Of a stretch of DNA of 64,000 nt, positions 7,697 through 16,896 are shown piece after piece. Source of the stretch: SIG440 sp045631525 (GTDB lineage Bacteria; Bacillota; Clostridia; Monoglobales; Monoglobaceae); the NCBI GenBank assembly GCA_045631525.1, contig JAZQUY010000019.1, forward strand, positions 1-64,000, in the 5' to 3' direction. Both the position numbers and the translations under genes were made by a program. How positions within the stretch are numbered: the stretch's first letter is position 1; every line of letters starts with the position of its first letter. The notes beneath the pieces were generated by a model. It did no database searches. It saw nothing but the letters and a program-made list of their open reading frames with translations, and was not told the DNA's origin.

Positions 7697-8845
7697 GTGA
7701 ATGTATACCTTGACAACAGCTCAACAACACGGTCTTTCAGAGAGTGTGCGGAGCTTGTGTCGGACGTTATGTATAATTCTTTCGGCAATCCATCTTCATT
7801 GCACAGAAAAGGTATCGAAGCGGAAAAGCTTATAAAGACAGCCCGTATACAGATTGCACAGACTTTGAAAGTCGAGCCGGAGAGCATATATTTTACTTCG
7901 GGTGGCACCGAGGCTGACAATCTTGCTATTTTGGGTGCGGCCAGAGCAGGCCGTGGGAAGCATATCCTGAGCACATCTATCGAGCATCCTGCGGTTCTGA
8001 ACACACTCAAATACCTTGAAAAAAGAGGATATACTGTTGAACTGATTCCCGTTTCAAAAAGAGGCGTGGTTGATATTGAGCGTCTATCAAAAATGATAAG
8101 AAAAGACACTGTTTTGGTTTCGTGTATGTATGTTAATAATGAAATTGGGACAGTGCAACCGGTAGAAAAAATCGGAAAGATTATAAAGGTGCAAAACCCA
8201 AATACGCTGTTCCACGTTGACGCGGTTCAAGCTTATGGAAAGTTTCTGTTTTCTGCGGCTCAGCTTGAGGCGGATTTTATAACTCTCAGCAGTCACAAAA
8301 TTCATGGTCCTAAAGGCGTTGGGGCATTGTATATTAAGAATAAAAACAAGCTTGTTCCCATTTTTTACGGAGGGGGACAGCAAGGAAATATAAGACCTGG
8401 GACTGAAAATGTCCCCGGTATTGCCGGTTTTGGTCTTGCTGCGAAGATGTCATTTGATTCTATTGCGGAAAAAGCGGCGAAAATGGAAAAACTGAAAAAT
8501 CGGCTTAAGGACGGACTTAAAGCACATCTTGATGATATTGTTATAAACACGCCCGAGGACATTTCGGCACCGCATATACTGAATGTTTCTTTTGGAAATG
8601 TAAAGTCAGAGGTGCTTCTTCATTCGCTTGAAGCAGACGGTGTTTATGTTTCGTCGGGTTCTGCTTGCTCAAGTCACAAAAAGGGTCCCAGCTATGTTCT
8701 CACATCCATTGGAACTGACAAAAAAATGATTGACGGAAGCATCAGGTTCAGCTTGTCGGAATTTACCACTGCTGAAGAAATTGATTACGCCGTGGAATGT
8801 ACAGTAAAACACGTAAAACTTATCAGAAAGCTTTTGAAAAGGTAA
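7697..8845 (+). CDS. cysteine desulfurase (NifS/IscS family)
   Basis: Pyridoxal-phosphate enzyme that removes sulfur from cysteine for thiolated tRNA or Fe-S clusters. 382 aa with the N-terminal YLDNSSTT motif, PLP lysine Lys201 in SSHKIHGPKG and the catalytic cysteine Cys324 in SSGSACSS. The start is GTG 7697, because MNVYLDN is the conserved N-terminus. It is immediately followed by thiI, as in many Bacillota, which suggests that it supplies sulfur to ThiI for 4-thiouridine. Which of the nifS-like paralogues of the organism this is cannot be decided here. Confidence 0.95.
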   Translation: MNVYLDNSSTTRSFRECAELVSDVMYNSFGNPSSLHRKGIEAEKLIKTARIQIAQTLKVEPESIYFTSGGTEADNLAILGAARAGRGKHILSTSIEHPAVLNTLKYLEKRGYTVELIPVSKRGVVDIERLSKMIRKDTVLVSCMYVNNEIGTVQPVEKIGKIIKVQNPNTLFHVDAVQAYGKFLFSAAQLEADFITLSSHKIHGPKGVGALYIKNKNKLVPIFYGGGQQGNIRPGTENVPGIAGFGLAAKMSFDSIAEKAAKMEKLKNRLKDGLKAHLDDIVINTPEDISAPHILNVSFGNVKSEVLLHSLEADGVYVSSGSACSSHKKGPSYVLTSIGTDKKMIDGSIRFSLSEFTTAEEIDYAVECTVKHVKLIRKLLKR

Positions 8846-8871
8846 AAAACTTTTCAGGATTGGAGAAATTT

Positions 8872-10047
8872 ATGCAAAAGATAGATTTGATACTTTTGAA
8901 ATATGGCGAGATTGCTCTCAAGGGGCTTAACAAGCCCCTTTTTGAGGCAAAGCTTGTGGACAACATTAAAAGCCGTCTTGAAAAAATAGGCAAGTTCGGT
9001 GTAAGAAAATCTCAGTCTACAATTTATGTTGAGCCTCTTGAAGATGGACTTGATATGGATGAGGCACTGAAAACTTTAGGTCAGGTGTTTGGAATTGTAA
9101 ACATTTGTCCTGTTATGAAATGCGAAAAAGATATAGAAAGTATAGGAAGGGCAGCTGTTGAATGCGTAAGGCCGCTGTTCTCTGAAGGAAAAACCTTCAA
9201 GGTTGAAGCAAAACGTGAGGATAAGAATTTTCCTATGAAGTCCCCGGAAATCTGCCGTGTTATAGGCGGAAAAATCCTTGAAGCAATAGACGGGATTTTG
9301 GTTGATGTTCACAATCCTGATATAACAGTGAATGTTGAAGTAAGACAGGATGGGTTTGTTTATACCAGAAAAATAAAGGGCGCAGGCGGTATGCCGGTGG
9401 GAACAAACGGAAAAGCCACGATTCTTTTGTCCGGTGGTATAGACAGTCCTGTTGCCGGGTATATGATTTCAAAACGCGGTGTTGCGTTGGAGGCTGTTCA
9501 TTTTCACAGTCATCCTTATACAAGTGACCGTGCAAAAGAAAAGGTTATTGACCTTGCGAAACAGATGTCGGCTTATTGCGGAAAAATCAAGCTCCACATT
9601 GTGCCTTTTACGAAAATCCAGCTCGATATAATTGAAAAATGTCCCGAAAATTATCTTACTGTCATAATGAGAAGACTTATGATGCGTATTGCAGAGAAAA
9701 TCTCAGCGAAAGAGGGGTCAGCGGCACTAATCACGGGCGAAAGCATTGGTCAGGTTGCAAGTCAGACAATGGAAAGCTTGGTTTGTACCGATAATGCTGT
9801 AGCACAACCGGTTTTCAGACCTCTTATCGGTATGGACAAGGAAGAAAATGTTACTATATCAAAGAAAATAGGAACTTATGAAACATCAATTTTGCCTTAT
9901 GAGGATTGTTGTACAATTTTTGTTCCAAAGCATCCAAAAACAAAGCCTGTGCTTTCGGAAATTATTGAGGCGGAAAAGGCACTTGGTGATATTGAAACAG
10001 CACTTATGGAAGCTATTGAGCAGGAAGAAATTCTGGTGATAAAATAA
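8872..10047 (+). CDS. thiI: tRNA 4-thiouridine synthase ThiI
   Basis: Adenylates and thiolates uridine 8 of tRNA, and in some species works in thiamine thiazole synthesis. 391 aa: N-terminal ferredoxin-like region, THUMP domain (about 60-165), and PP-loop ATPase with SGGIDSPVAGYM near 185-197, plus ITGESIGQVASQT. There is no C-terminal rhodanese domain, as usual for Bacillota ThiI, so sulfur would come from the upstream NifS. The start is ATG 8872 after GGAGA; the open frame extends upstream into nifS but without support. Confidence 0.95.
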   Translation: MQKIDLILLKYGEIALKGLNKPLFEAKLVDNIKSRLEKIGKFGVRKSQSTIYVEPLEDGLDMDEALKTLGQVFGIVNICPVMKCEKDIESIGRAAVECVRPLFSEGKTFKVEAKREDKNFPMKSPEICRVIGGKILEAIDGILVDVHNPDITVNVEVRQDGFVYTRKIKGAGGMPVGTNGKATILLSGGIDSPVAGYMISKRGVALEAVHFHSHPYTSDRAKEKVIDLAKQMSAYCGKIKLHIVPFTKIQLDIIEKCPENYLTVIMRRLMMRIAEKISAKEGSAALITGESIGQVASQTMESLVCTDNAVAQPVFRPLIGMDKEENVTISKKIGTYETSILPYEDCCTIFVPKHPKTKPVLSEIIEAEKALGDIETALMEAIEQEEILVIK

Positions 10048-10523
10048 TGAAAAATATAGAAAATATTGTGTGTGAATTGCTCCTTGAACGAAAAATGAAG
10101 GTTGCCACAGCGGAAAGCTGCACGGGAGGGCTTATTTCAAAGAAAATAACGTCTGTGTCAGGTGCCTCGGGATGTTTTGACCTTGGTGTTGTGACCTATT
10201 CAAATGAACAAAAACATAAAGTTTTAGGCGTAAAATATGGAACGCTTGAGCAGTTTGGTGCAGTATCTCAGGAGACAGCTCTTGAAATGTGTAAAGGAGT
10301 AAAAGAACTTTCCGGTGCTGACTTTGGAATATCTGTTACCGGCATTGCGGGTCCAACGGGAGGAACTACCCAGAAGCCTGTGGGAACTGTGTGGATTGGT
10401 ATTTGCAGTGAGAATTTGCACACAGCTCAAAAGTTTGTGTTTGACGGTGACCGCGAAATGGTGCGTGAAGGTACGGCAAACAAAGCTCTTGAAATGGTCA
10501 AGGATGCTATCTTAAACAAATAA
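10047..10523 (+). CDS. pncC: nicotinamide-nucleotide amidase (CinA C-terminal domain protein)
   Basis: 158 aa, a stand-alone CinA C-terminal domain that deamidates NMN to nicotinate mononucleotide. Motifs: TAESCTGGLISKKIT at the N-terminus and SVTGIAGPTGGTTQKPVGTVWIG. Its start codon overlaps the thiI stop (TAATG), so it is probably translationally coupled. It lacks the N-terminal MoCF domain of full CinA. Confidence 0.92.
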   Translation: MKNIENIVCELLLERKMKVATAESCTGGLISKKITSVSGASGCFDLGVVTYSNEQKHKVLGVKYGTLEQFGAVSQETALEMCKGVKELSGADFGISVTGIAGPTGGTTQKPVGTVWIGICSENLHTAQKFVFDGDREMVREGTANKALEMVKDAILNK

Positions 10524-10556
10524 TTATTCTATTTTACAGAAAGGTGCGGACGAAAA

Positions 10557-11543
10557 GTGAGTATAAGAATTGGAATTTACGGATATGGAAATCTTGGACG
10601 GGGTGTGGAAAACGCTATAAGGCAAAATCCTGATATGGAGCTTGTGGCAGTATTCACAAGACGTGACCCATTTTCAATTAAAATAAATACAGCAGCAGCG
10701 TCAGTCTTCCATGCGGACGAGCTTTTTAAAATGACAGATAAAATAGATGTTTTGATTCTCTGTGGCGGCAGTGCAAAGGATTTGCCAATTCAGACACCTG
10801 AAATGGCAAAGCTTTATAATGTGGTTGACAGCTTTGATACTCATGCGAAAATTCCGCAGCATTTTGATAACGTTGATAAAGCTGCAAAGCTTGGCAATAA
10901 GGTCGCTATTATATCTGTTGGCTGGGATCCGGGTATGTTTTCTGTTAACCGTATGTATGCAGAAACAATACTGCCTGATGGTGAAAGCTATACCTTCTGG
11001 GGTAAGGGTGTGAGTCAGGGGCATTCTGATGCTATCCGCAAAATAGAGGGTGTTCTGGATGCCAAACAGTACACAATCCCGGTTGAAAAAGCTCTTGAAA
11101 AAGTAAGAAACGGTGAAAACCCAAAACTTTCGACTCGTGAAAAGCACACAAGGGAATGTTTTGTTGTGGCAGAAGACGGGGCTGATAAAGAGCGCATCGA
11201 AAGGGAAATTAAAACTATGCCCGATTATTTTGCTGATTATGACACAACGGTTCATTTCATCACAAAAGAAGAACTGATACGTGACCACAGCGGTATTCCC
11301 CATGGTGGATTTGTTATCAGAAGCGGAAAAACAGGTGAAAACCTTGAAAATAATCACATAATTGAATATAGCTTAAAGCTTGATTCAAATCCTGAATTTA
11401 CGTCTTCTGTTATTGTGGCTTATGCGCGTGCGGCATACAGAATGAACAAAAATGGTGATTCGGGTTGCAAAACCGTTTTTGATATTGCGCCAGCACTTCT
11501 CAGTCCCAAAACAAATGAGGAATTGAGAAAAAATCTTTTGTAG
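10557..11543 (+). CDS. ddh: meso-diaminopimelate dehydrogenase
   Basis: NADPH-dependent one-step route from tetrahydrodipicolinate to meso-diaminopimelate for lysine and peptidoglycan. 328 aa with an N-terminal Rossmann motif IGIYGYGNLGRGVE, then the family segments SVGWDPGMFSVNR and FWGKGVSQGHSDAIR. Start GTG 10557. It indicates meso-DAP peptidoglycan made, at least partly, through the dehydrogenase pathway. It follows pncC after 33 bp and may be part of the same transcript. Confidence 0.95.
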   Translation: MSIRIGIYGYGNLGRGVENAIRQNPDMELVAVFTRRDPFSIKINTAAASVFHADELFKMTDKIDVLILCGGSAKDLPIQTPEMAKLYNVVDSFDTHAKIPQHFDNVDKAAKLGNKVAIISVGWDPGMFSVNRMYAETILPDGESYTFWGKGVSQGHSDAIRKIEGVLDAKQYTIPVEKALEKVRNGENPKLSTREKHTRECFVVAEDGADKERIEREIKTMPDYFADYDTTVHFITKEELIRDHSGIPHGGFVIRSGKTGENLENNHIIEYSLKLDSNPEFTSSVIVAYARAAYRMNKNGDSGCKTVFDIAPALLSPKTNEELRKNLL

Positions 11544-11552
11544 TGTGAATCA

Positions 11553-11581
11553 TTGACACAGACTTAATTTGGTGTTACAAT
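11553..11581 (+). promoter_or_regulatory. promoter of the NanA/DapA-family gene
   Basis: TTGACA 11553-11558, 17-bp spacer, TACAAT 11576-11581, followed by an 80-nt structured leader. Confidence 0.8.
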
Positions 11582-11587
11582 AAAGAC

Positions 11588-11667
11588 GTTTTAATGCGAA
11601 AGCATTGGGGTGCAAACAATTATTTTAATTCCTGCATTGTGCATGCAGGTGAAAAGTGTGAAAACTT
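11588..11667 (+). promoter_or_regulatory. structured 5' leader of the NanA/DapA-family gene
   Basis: The leader contains a GNRA hairpin AATGC-GAAA-GCATT (11593-11606) and a second hairpin CCTGCAT-TGTGC-ATGCAGG (11631-11649). There is no T run, so it is not a terminator. The best Shine-Dalgarno-like AGG lies in the second stem, about 18 nt before the ATG, so a regulatory function at translation is possible. I do not recognise a known riboswitch class. Confidence 0.45.
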
Positions 11668-12588
11668 ATGAGAAATTTAGAAAAGTACAAGGGTGTTATT
11701 CCGGCATTTTATGCTTGCTATGACAAAAATGGTAACATCAGCCCTGAGGGTGTTCAGTCTCTTACGAAATATTTTATTAAAAAGGGTGTTAAAGGCGTTT
11801 ATGTTAATGGTTCCTCTGGTGAATGTATCTACCAGAGTGTTGAAGACCGCAAAATCGTGCTTGAAAATGTAATGAAAGCAAACGATGGTTCACTCACCGT
11901 TATTGCACACGTTGCTTGCAACAATACAAAAGACAGTATGGAACTTGCAAGACATGCAGAGTCTTTGGGGGTTGATGCTATCGCTGCAATTCCTCCCATT
12001 TATTTCCGTCTGCCTGAATATTCAATTGCTGAATATTGGAACGATATAAGTTCAGCAGCTCCAAATACCGATTTTGTTATTTACAATATTCCTCAGCTCG
12101 CAGGTGTTGCACTCACACTCAATCTTTACAAAGAGATGAGAAAGAACCCAAGAGTTATCGGTGTTAAAAACTCTTCAATGCCCATTCAAGACATCCAGCA
12201 GTTTAAACAGGAGTCGGGTGATGACTACATAATTTTCAATGGACCGGATGAACAGTTCATAGGTGGAAGAGTTATCGGTGCTGAGGGTGGAATTGGCGGT
12301 ACATACGGAGTTATGCCTGAACTTTTCCTTAAGATGGACGAGCTTATAAAGAATGGCGAAATGGAAAAAGCGAAGGAAATTCAGTACGATGCAAATGCTA
12401 TTATATACAAAATGTGTTCTTGCCACGGAAATCTGTATGCGGTAATAAAAGCAATTCTCAAAATCAATGAAGGCCTTGACCTTGGCGGAGTGAGAAAACC
12501 TCTTGCAAATCTTGCAGACAGCGATATGAAGATTGTAGAAGAAGCAGCGAAAATGATTCGCGATGCTATAAAAAAATATGTTGGATAA
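11668..12588 (+). CDS. N-acetylneuraminate lyase / dihydrodipicolinate synthase family aldolase
   Basis: Class I aldolase of the DapA/NanA superfamily, 306 aa. Schiff-base lysine in GVKNSSMP, catalytic tyrosine in VIYNIPQLAG, and substrate loop NGSSGE (GSTGE in NanA, GTTGE in DapA). The segment FNGPDEQF-GAEGGIGGTYG resembles sialic acid lyases more than DapA, so cleavage of N-acetylneuraminate or a related 2-oxo acid is the better guess. The ddh gene lies just upstream, which would fit DapA, but it has its own promoter. Exact substrate undecided. Confidence 0.85.
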   Translation: MRNLEKYKGVIPAFYACYDKNGNISPEGVQSLTKYFIKKGVKGVYVNGSSGECIYQSVEDRKIVLENVMKANDGSLTVIAHVACNNTKDSMELARHAESLGVDAIAAIPPIYFRLPEYSIAEYWNDISSAAPNTDFVIYNIPQLAGVALTLNLYKEMRKNPRVIGVKNSSMPIQDIQQFKQESGDDYIIFNGPDEQFIGGRVIGAEGGIGGTYGVMPELFLKMDELIKNGEMEKAKEIQYDANAIIYKMCSCHGNLYAVIKAILKINEGLDLGGVRKPLANLADSDMKIVEEAAKMIRDAIKKYVG

Positions 12589-12602
12589 AAATTAAAGTCT
12601 TT

Positions 12603-12637
12603 TAAAACCCTGTGATTTTAAAATCACAGGGTTTTTG
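12603..12637 (+). terminator. intrinsic terminator
   Basis: AAACCCTGTGATTTT pairs perfectly with AAAATCACAGGGTTT and is followed by a T run; it ends the NanA/DapA-family unit. Confidence 0.93.
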
Positions 12638-12649
12638 TTTCAAAAAAAG

Positions 12650-12678
12650 TTTACATTTTGGTGTATTTGTGTTAAAAT
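12650..12678 (+). promoter_or_regulatory. promoter of mutS2
   Basis: TTTACA 12650-12655, 17-bp spacer, TAAAAT 12673-12678. Confidence 0.65.
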
Positions 12679-12718
12679 ATTTATGCTTTAAATTGTTAGT
12701 AATAAGAGGTAAATTGCT

Positions 12719-15088
12719 GTGATAGAAGAAAAAACACTGAAAACTCTTGAATTTAATAAAATATGTGGGATTTTGGCTGATTTTGCAGTTTGTGAGGATA
12801 GCAAACAAAAAGCCCTAAGCATTATGCCCAAAAGCGTGCTGGAAGAGGTGAAATACGACCTTTCAATGACGGATGCAGCTGTTGTTATGGTCTTGAAATA
12901 TGGTTCACCCCCCATTTCTGGTGTTTCAGAGGTTTTGAGCGCTTTGAAACGTATAAGCGTTGGCGGAACACTTTCTATGGTTGAGCTTCTTAACATAGCA
13001 AAGGTTCTTTCCTGTGCTGCACATCTCAAGAAATATTATGACGGCCACAGCAGTGTGCTCGATGGCTTGTTTGATGGACTCAGTGTGCATAGTGACGTTG
13101 AAAATCGCATATCCTCATCAATAATTTCTGAAACAGAGATGGCGGATGGAGCAAGCCCTGAACTTGCAAATATCCGAAGAAAAATTGTCCGTATGGGTGA
13201 CAAGATAAAAGACACCCTGAATTCGATGATACGCTCGCCCCATTACCAGAAATTTTTGCAGGACCCCATTGTTACCTTGAGAAATGACAGATATGTACTT
13301 CCTGTAAAAGCTGAACACAAAGGGGATGTTCAGGGTATAGTTCATGACGTGTCGGCATCGGGCGGAACGCTTTTTGTTGAGCCGAGCAGTGTTGTGGAAG
13401 CAAATAATGAACTTCATAGCTTAGCAGCAAAGGAAAAGACGGAGATTGAACGAATCCTCGCTGAACTCACGGCACTCGTCGGGGAAATATCCGAAGCTGT
13501 TAAATGGAATTATGAACTCATTTGTGATATTGACTTGCTGTTTGCAAAGGCAAAACTCGGTATATCACAAAAAGGTGTTTGTCCTATAGTTAATGATGAG
13601 GGAAAAATTGACATCAAAAAGGGGAGACATCCGCTTATTGACTCCCAAAAAGTGGTTTCTCAGGATATATCTTTAGGGATTGATTTTGATACACTTGTGG
13701 TTACTGGGCCAAATACAGGCGGAAAGACAGTGCTTCTCAAAACTGTCGGGCTTTTTTCACTTATGGCACAGGCGGGTCTTTATGTGCCGGCTTCTGATGG
13801 AACCACTCTTTCAGTATTTGATGGTATTTATGCTGATATTGGTGATGAACAAAGCATTGAGCAGAGCCTCAGTACTTTTTCTTCGCATATGACCAATATC
13901 GTTGGGATTTTGAATAAGATAACGCCTGATTCACTGGTGCTTTTTGATGAGCTTGGTGCAGGAACTGACCCAACAGAAGGTGCGGCACTTGCGATTTCCA
14001 TACTGAATTATGTAAAAAATATGGGAGCCAAGACTGTTGCTACCACTCATTATAGCGAATTAAAGGTTTATGCACTTTCTACCGACAGAGTGGAAAACGG
14101 CTCTTGTGAGTTTGATGTTGAAACATTAAGCCCCACATACAGACTTCTGGTGGGTATCCCCGGAAAGAGTAATGCTTTTGCAATTTCCAAAAAGCTTGGG
14201 CTTTCTGATTTCATAATTGAGGATTCAAAACGTCTGCTTTCAAAGGAAAATATAAAATTTGAAAATATCCTTACTGATATTGAAGAAAACCGAAAGGTTG
14301 CGGAGATTTCACGTGTTGAGCAGGAACGTCTTAAAAAAGAAGCCCAGGAGATAAAAGCGGAGCTTGTGAGGGAAAGAAAGCTTCTGGATAAAAAACGAGA
14401 CGAAATCTTTGAGAAAGCCAACAAAAAAGCAGCTGAAATTATGGAACAGGCAAAAGCTGAAACAGAAGAAATGCTTGTCAAGATGCGTGCACTCAAAAAA
14501 GAAAAGGATGAAAAAGAAGCACTTAGAGCAATGGAAGAGGTGCGAAAAGAGCTTAATATACGCATCAAAAAGACCGTAAAAACCCAAAATGTTTCAAAAC
14601 CCAAAGTTCAGAAAACAAACATAAATGCTCTGAAACCCGGAATGTCGGTGCTGATTGTAGATCTCAACGACAAGGGAAGTATTTTATCCATAGACAAAAA
14701 AACAGAAACAGCTGTTATTCAAATGGGTATTATGAAGACTACGTCAAAACTTTCAAACCTTGTTATTCTTGAGGACGAAACACATAAAAATATAGAAAAA
14801 TTTATTCCAAGAAAAGGTACTAGCAACAGCATAAAGACCATAAAAACAGAGGTTGATCTTCGTGGAATGGTACTCGAAGAGGCTCTTATGGAAACTGATA
14901 TGTTCCTTGATAAAGCCTCTATGTCAGGACTTGGAACGGTTACGGTTATACACGGCAAGGGAACAGGTGTCTTGAGACAAGGCGTTCACGATATGCTGAG
15001 AAAGCATCCTCACGTCAAGTCGTTCAGGCTTGGAAAATACGGTGAGGGCGAAAGCGGAGTAACTGTTGTCGAACTTAAAAATTCCTGA
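12719..15088 (+). CDS. mutS2: MutS2 ATPase with Smr endonuclease domain
   Basis: 789 aa. MutS-type ATPase core with Walker A TGPNTGGKTVLLKT near residue 325 and Walker B LVLFDELGAGTDP, then a long charged coiled coil (about 520-620) and a C-terminal Smr domain with VDLRGM and VIHGKGTGVLR. It lacks the mismatch-recognition domain, as MutS2 does. Known roles are suppression of homologous recombination and rescue of collided ribosomes (RqcU/MutS2). The start is GTG 12719 with AGAGGT 8 bp upstream. Length and domain order are normal. Confidence 0.96.
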   Translation: MIEEKTLKTLEFNKICGILADFAVCEDSKQKALSIMPKSVLEEVKYDLSMTDAAVVMVLKYGSPPISGVSEVLSALKRISVGGTLSMVELLNIAKVLSCAAHLKKYYDGHSSVLDGLFDGLSVHSDVENRISSSIISETEMADGASPELANIRRKIVRMGDKIKDTLNSMIRSPHYQKFLQDPIVTLRNDRYVLPVKAEHKGDVQGIVHDVSASGGTLFVEPSSVVEANNELHSLAAKEKTEIERILAELTALVGEISEAVKWNYELICDIDLLFAKAKLGISQKGVCPIVNDEGKIDIKKGRHPLIDSQKVVSQDISLGIDFDTLVVTGPNTGGKTVLLKTVGLFSLMAQAGLYVPASDGTTLSVFDGIYADIGDEQSIEQSLSTFSSHMTNIVGILNKITPDSLVLFDELGAGTDPTEGAALAISILNYVKNMGAKTVATTHYSELKVYALSTDRVENGSCEFDVETLSPTYRLLVGIPGKSNAFAISKKLGLSDFIIEDSKRLLSKENIKFENILTDIEENRKVAEISRVEQERLKKEAQEIKAELVRERKLLDKKRDEIFEKANKKAAEIMEQAKAETEEMLVKMRALKKEKDEKEALRAMEEVRKELNIRIKKTVKTQNVSKPKVQKTNINALKPGMSVLIVDLNDKGSILSIDKKTETAVIQMGIMKTTSKLSNLVILEDETHKNIEKFIPRKGTSNSIKTIKTEVDLRGMVLEEALMETDMFLDKASMSGLGTVTVIHGKGTGVLRQGVHDMLRKHPHVKSFRLGKYGEGESGVTVVELKNS

Positions 15089-15122
15089 TGACAAAAAGGT
15101 TTTTAATCTTTTCAAAAAAGGG

Positions 15123-15151
15123 TTGTTTTTTGACGGAAAATGTGATAAAAT
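15123..15151 (+). promoter_or_regulatory. promoter of the recJ-relA unit
   Basis: TTGTTT 15123-15128, 17-bp spacer, extended -10 TGATAAAAT ending at 15151. Confidence 0.6.
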
Positions 15152-15186
15152 GTAGGGTGAAAAATTAACAGGTAGGAGTAAAACTT

Positions 15187-16893
15187 ATGTTACAAAAAAA
15201 TTGGTTACTTAAAGAGTTTGACAAGACCAGAGTTGTCGAGATTTCAAAGGAGTTTAATATTTCACCCCTTGCGTCTATTATTTTGTATAACAGAGGCATA
15301 AAAGAAAGCAATGAAATTCAAAAATTCCTGCACTGCGACCTTGAAAATCTTCACGACCCATATCTTCTCAAAGATATGGACAAAGCTGTGTGCCGCATAA
15401 AGGATGCACTTGAAAAGAAAGAAAAAATCACCATTTACGGCGATTATGACGTTGATGGTATTACGAGCATTGCTATCCTTTATAAGCACCTTACCTCTAT
15501 GGGATTTGAGGTTGATTATTATATTCCTGATCGCATACAGGAGGGTTATGGTGTAAATCGCGAAGCTTTGGATAAAATAAAAGAAAACGGAACAGGTGTT
15601 GTTATCACTGTTGATACAGGCATCACAGCCGTTGAAGAAACAGAATATGCAAAAAGCATAGGGATGGATATTATCATTACTGACCATCACGAATGTAAAG
15701 AAACAATACCCGAGGCTTTTGCGGCTATTGACCCGAAACGCAAGGATTGTAAATATCCTTTCAAAAACCTTGCGGGCGTAGGTGTTGCATTTAAGCTCAT
15801 TCAGGCGCTTGATGAGAATTCCTCTGTGGAGACTCTTATGTCAAAATATGCGGACCTCGTCTGCCTTGGTACAGTTGCTGATATTTCACCATTGGTTGAT
15901 GAAAACAGAATTATTGTTACAAAAGGTCTTGAAAAATTTAAGAATACCGAAAATATCGGACTTAAAGCTCTTCTTGATGTTTCAATTACGAATAATAAGG
16001 CAATTACTACGTCATCAATTGGCTATATAATTGCTCCCAGAATAAATGCCAGCGGTCGTCTTGGCTGTGCTTCCAGAAGCGTTGAGATGTTCCTCACTCA
16101 GGATAAAGACAAAGCATATGAGCTTGCGAACAACTTGTGCGAAGAAAACGTTATAAGACAGCAGACAGAACAAAGAATGTTTGCGGAAGCTCTTGAATAT
16201 ATAGAAAAAAATCCTCAGATCAAAGATGACCAGGTGCTTGTTATTCCTCACGAAAACTGGCATCATGGTATAGTTGGTATAGTTTCATCAAAAATTACTG
16301 AGAAATTTTACAGACCGTCAATTCTTTTTGCTATTGATGGCGATGAAGCAAAGGGCTCGGGAAGAAGTGTAAGCGGTTTCAACCTTTTTGAAGCTCTTGA
16401 AAACAGCAGTGACATTTTGGAAAAATTTGGCGGACACGAGCTTGCCGCGGGTCTTTCCATAAAGACAGAGAACATCGAGAAGTTCCGTGCTGCCATAAAC
16501 TCACAAAAGCTTGGCAAAATTGATGAACAATCACTTATTCCTACGGTTTCAGTGGATGCGGTAATAAAGCCATCCTACATAACCATGGAAACAGTTGATG
16601 AAATCAACAGACTTCAGCCCTTTGGTGTTGACAACCCACTGCCTGTTTTTGCGGTAAGGAATATAAAAATTCACAAAATCAGCACCATGAGCGAGGGTAA
16701 GCACCTTCGTATGACGCTTCTTAAGGACAACAAGTTCTTTGACGCAGTGGGCTTTGGTATGGGTGAATATTTCAATCATCTCAAAGAAGGAGATTTTGTT
16801 GAGGTTGCCTTTGGACTTGATATCAACGATTACAAAGGCTTCAAGAATGTACAGCTTATTTTGAAGGATATTAAACTTGTGGATGTGAAATAA
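15187..16893 (+). CDS. recJ: single-stranded-DNA-specific 5'-3' exonuclease RecJ
   Basis: 568 aa DHH-family exonuclease for recombination and mismatch or base excision repair. Motifs: YGDYDVDGITS (about 84-94), VDTGITA, ITDHHEC (about 158-164), the RINASGRLG segment and the DHHA1-domain motifs GSGRSVSGFNL and GGHELAAGL. It is shorter than the 770-residue B. subtilis protein, close to the E. coli core length, and has a C-terminal OB-like domain. ATG 15187 with GGTAGGAG upstream. relA follows after 3 bp. Confidence 0.96.
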   Translation: MLQKNWLLKEFDKTRVVEISKEFNISPLASIILYNRGIKESNEIQKFLHCDLENLHDPYLLKDMDKAVCRIKDALEKKEKITIYGDYDVDGITSIAILYKHLTSMGFEVDYYIPDRIQEGYGVNREALDKIKENGTGVVITVDTGITAVEETEYAKSIGMDIIITDHHECKETIPEAFAAIDPKRKDCKYPFKNLAGVGVAFKLIQALDENSSVETLMSKYADLVCLGTVADISPLVDENRIIVTKGLEKFKNTENIGLKALLDVSITNNKAITTSSIGYIIAPRINASGRLGCASRSVEMFLTQDKDKAYELANNLCEENVIRQQTEQRMFAEALEYIEKNPQIKDDQVLVIPHENWHHGIVGIVSSKITEKFYRPSILFAIDGDEAKGSGRSVSGFNLFEALENSSDILEKFGGHELAAGLSIKTENIEKFRAAINSQKLGKIDEQSLIPTVSVDAVIKPSYITMETVDEINRLQPFGVDNPLPVFAVRNIKIHKISTMSEGKHLRMTLLKDNKFFDAVGFGMGEYFNHLKEGDFVEVAFGLDINDYKGFKNVQLILKDIKLVDVK

Positions 16894-16896
16894 ATT

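Noticed and set aside
14068..14604. 178-codon minus-strand open frame inside mutS2
   Set aside because: Antisense of the coiled-coil region; its Phe/Ser-rich sequence is the mirror of Glu/Lys-rich codons.
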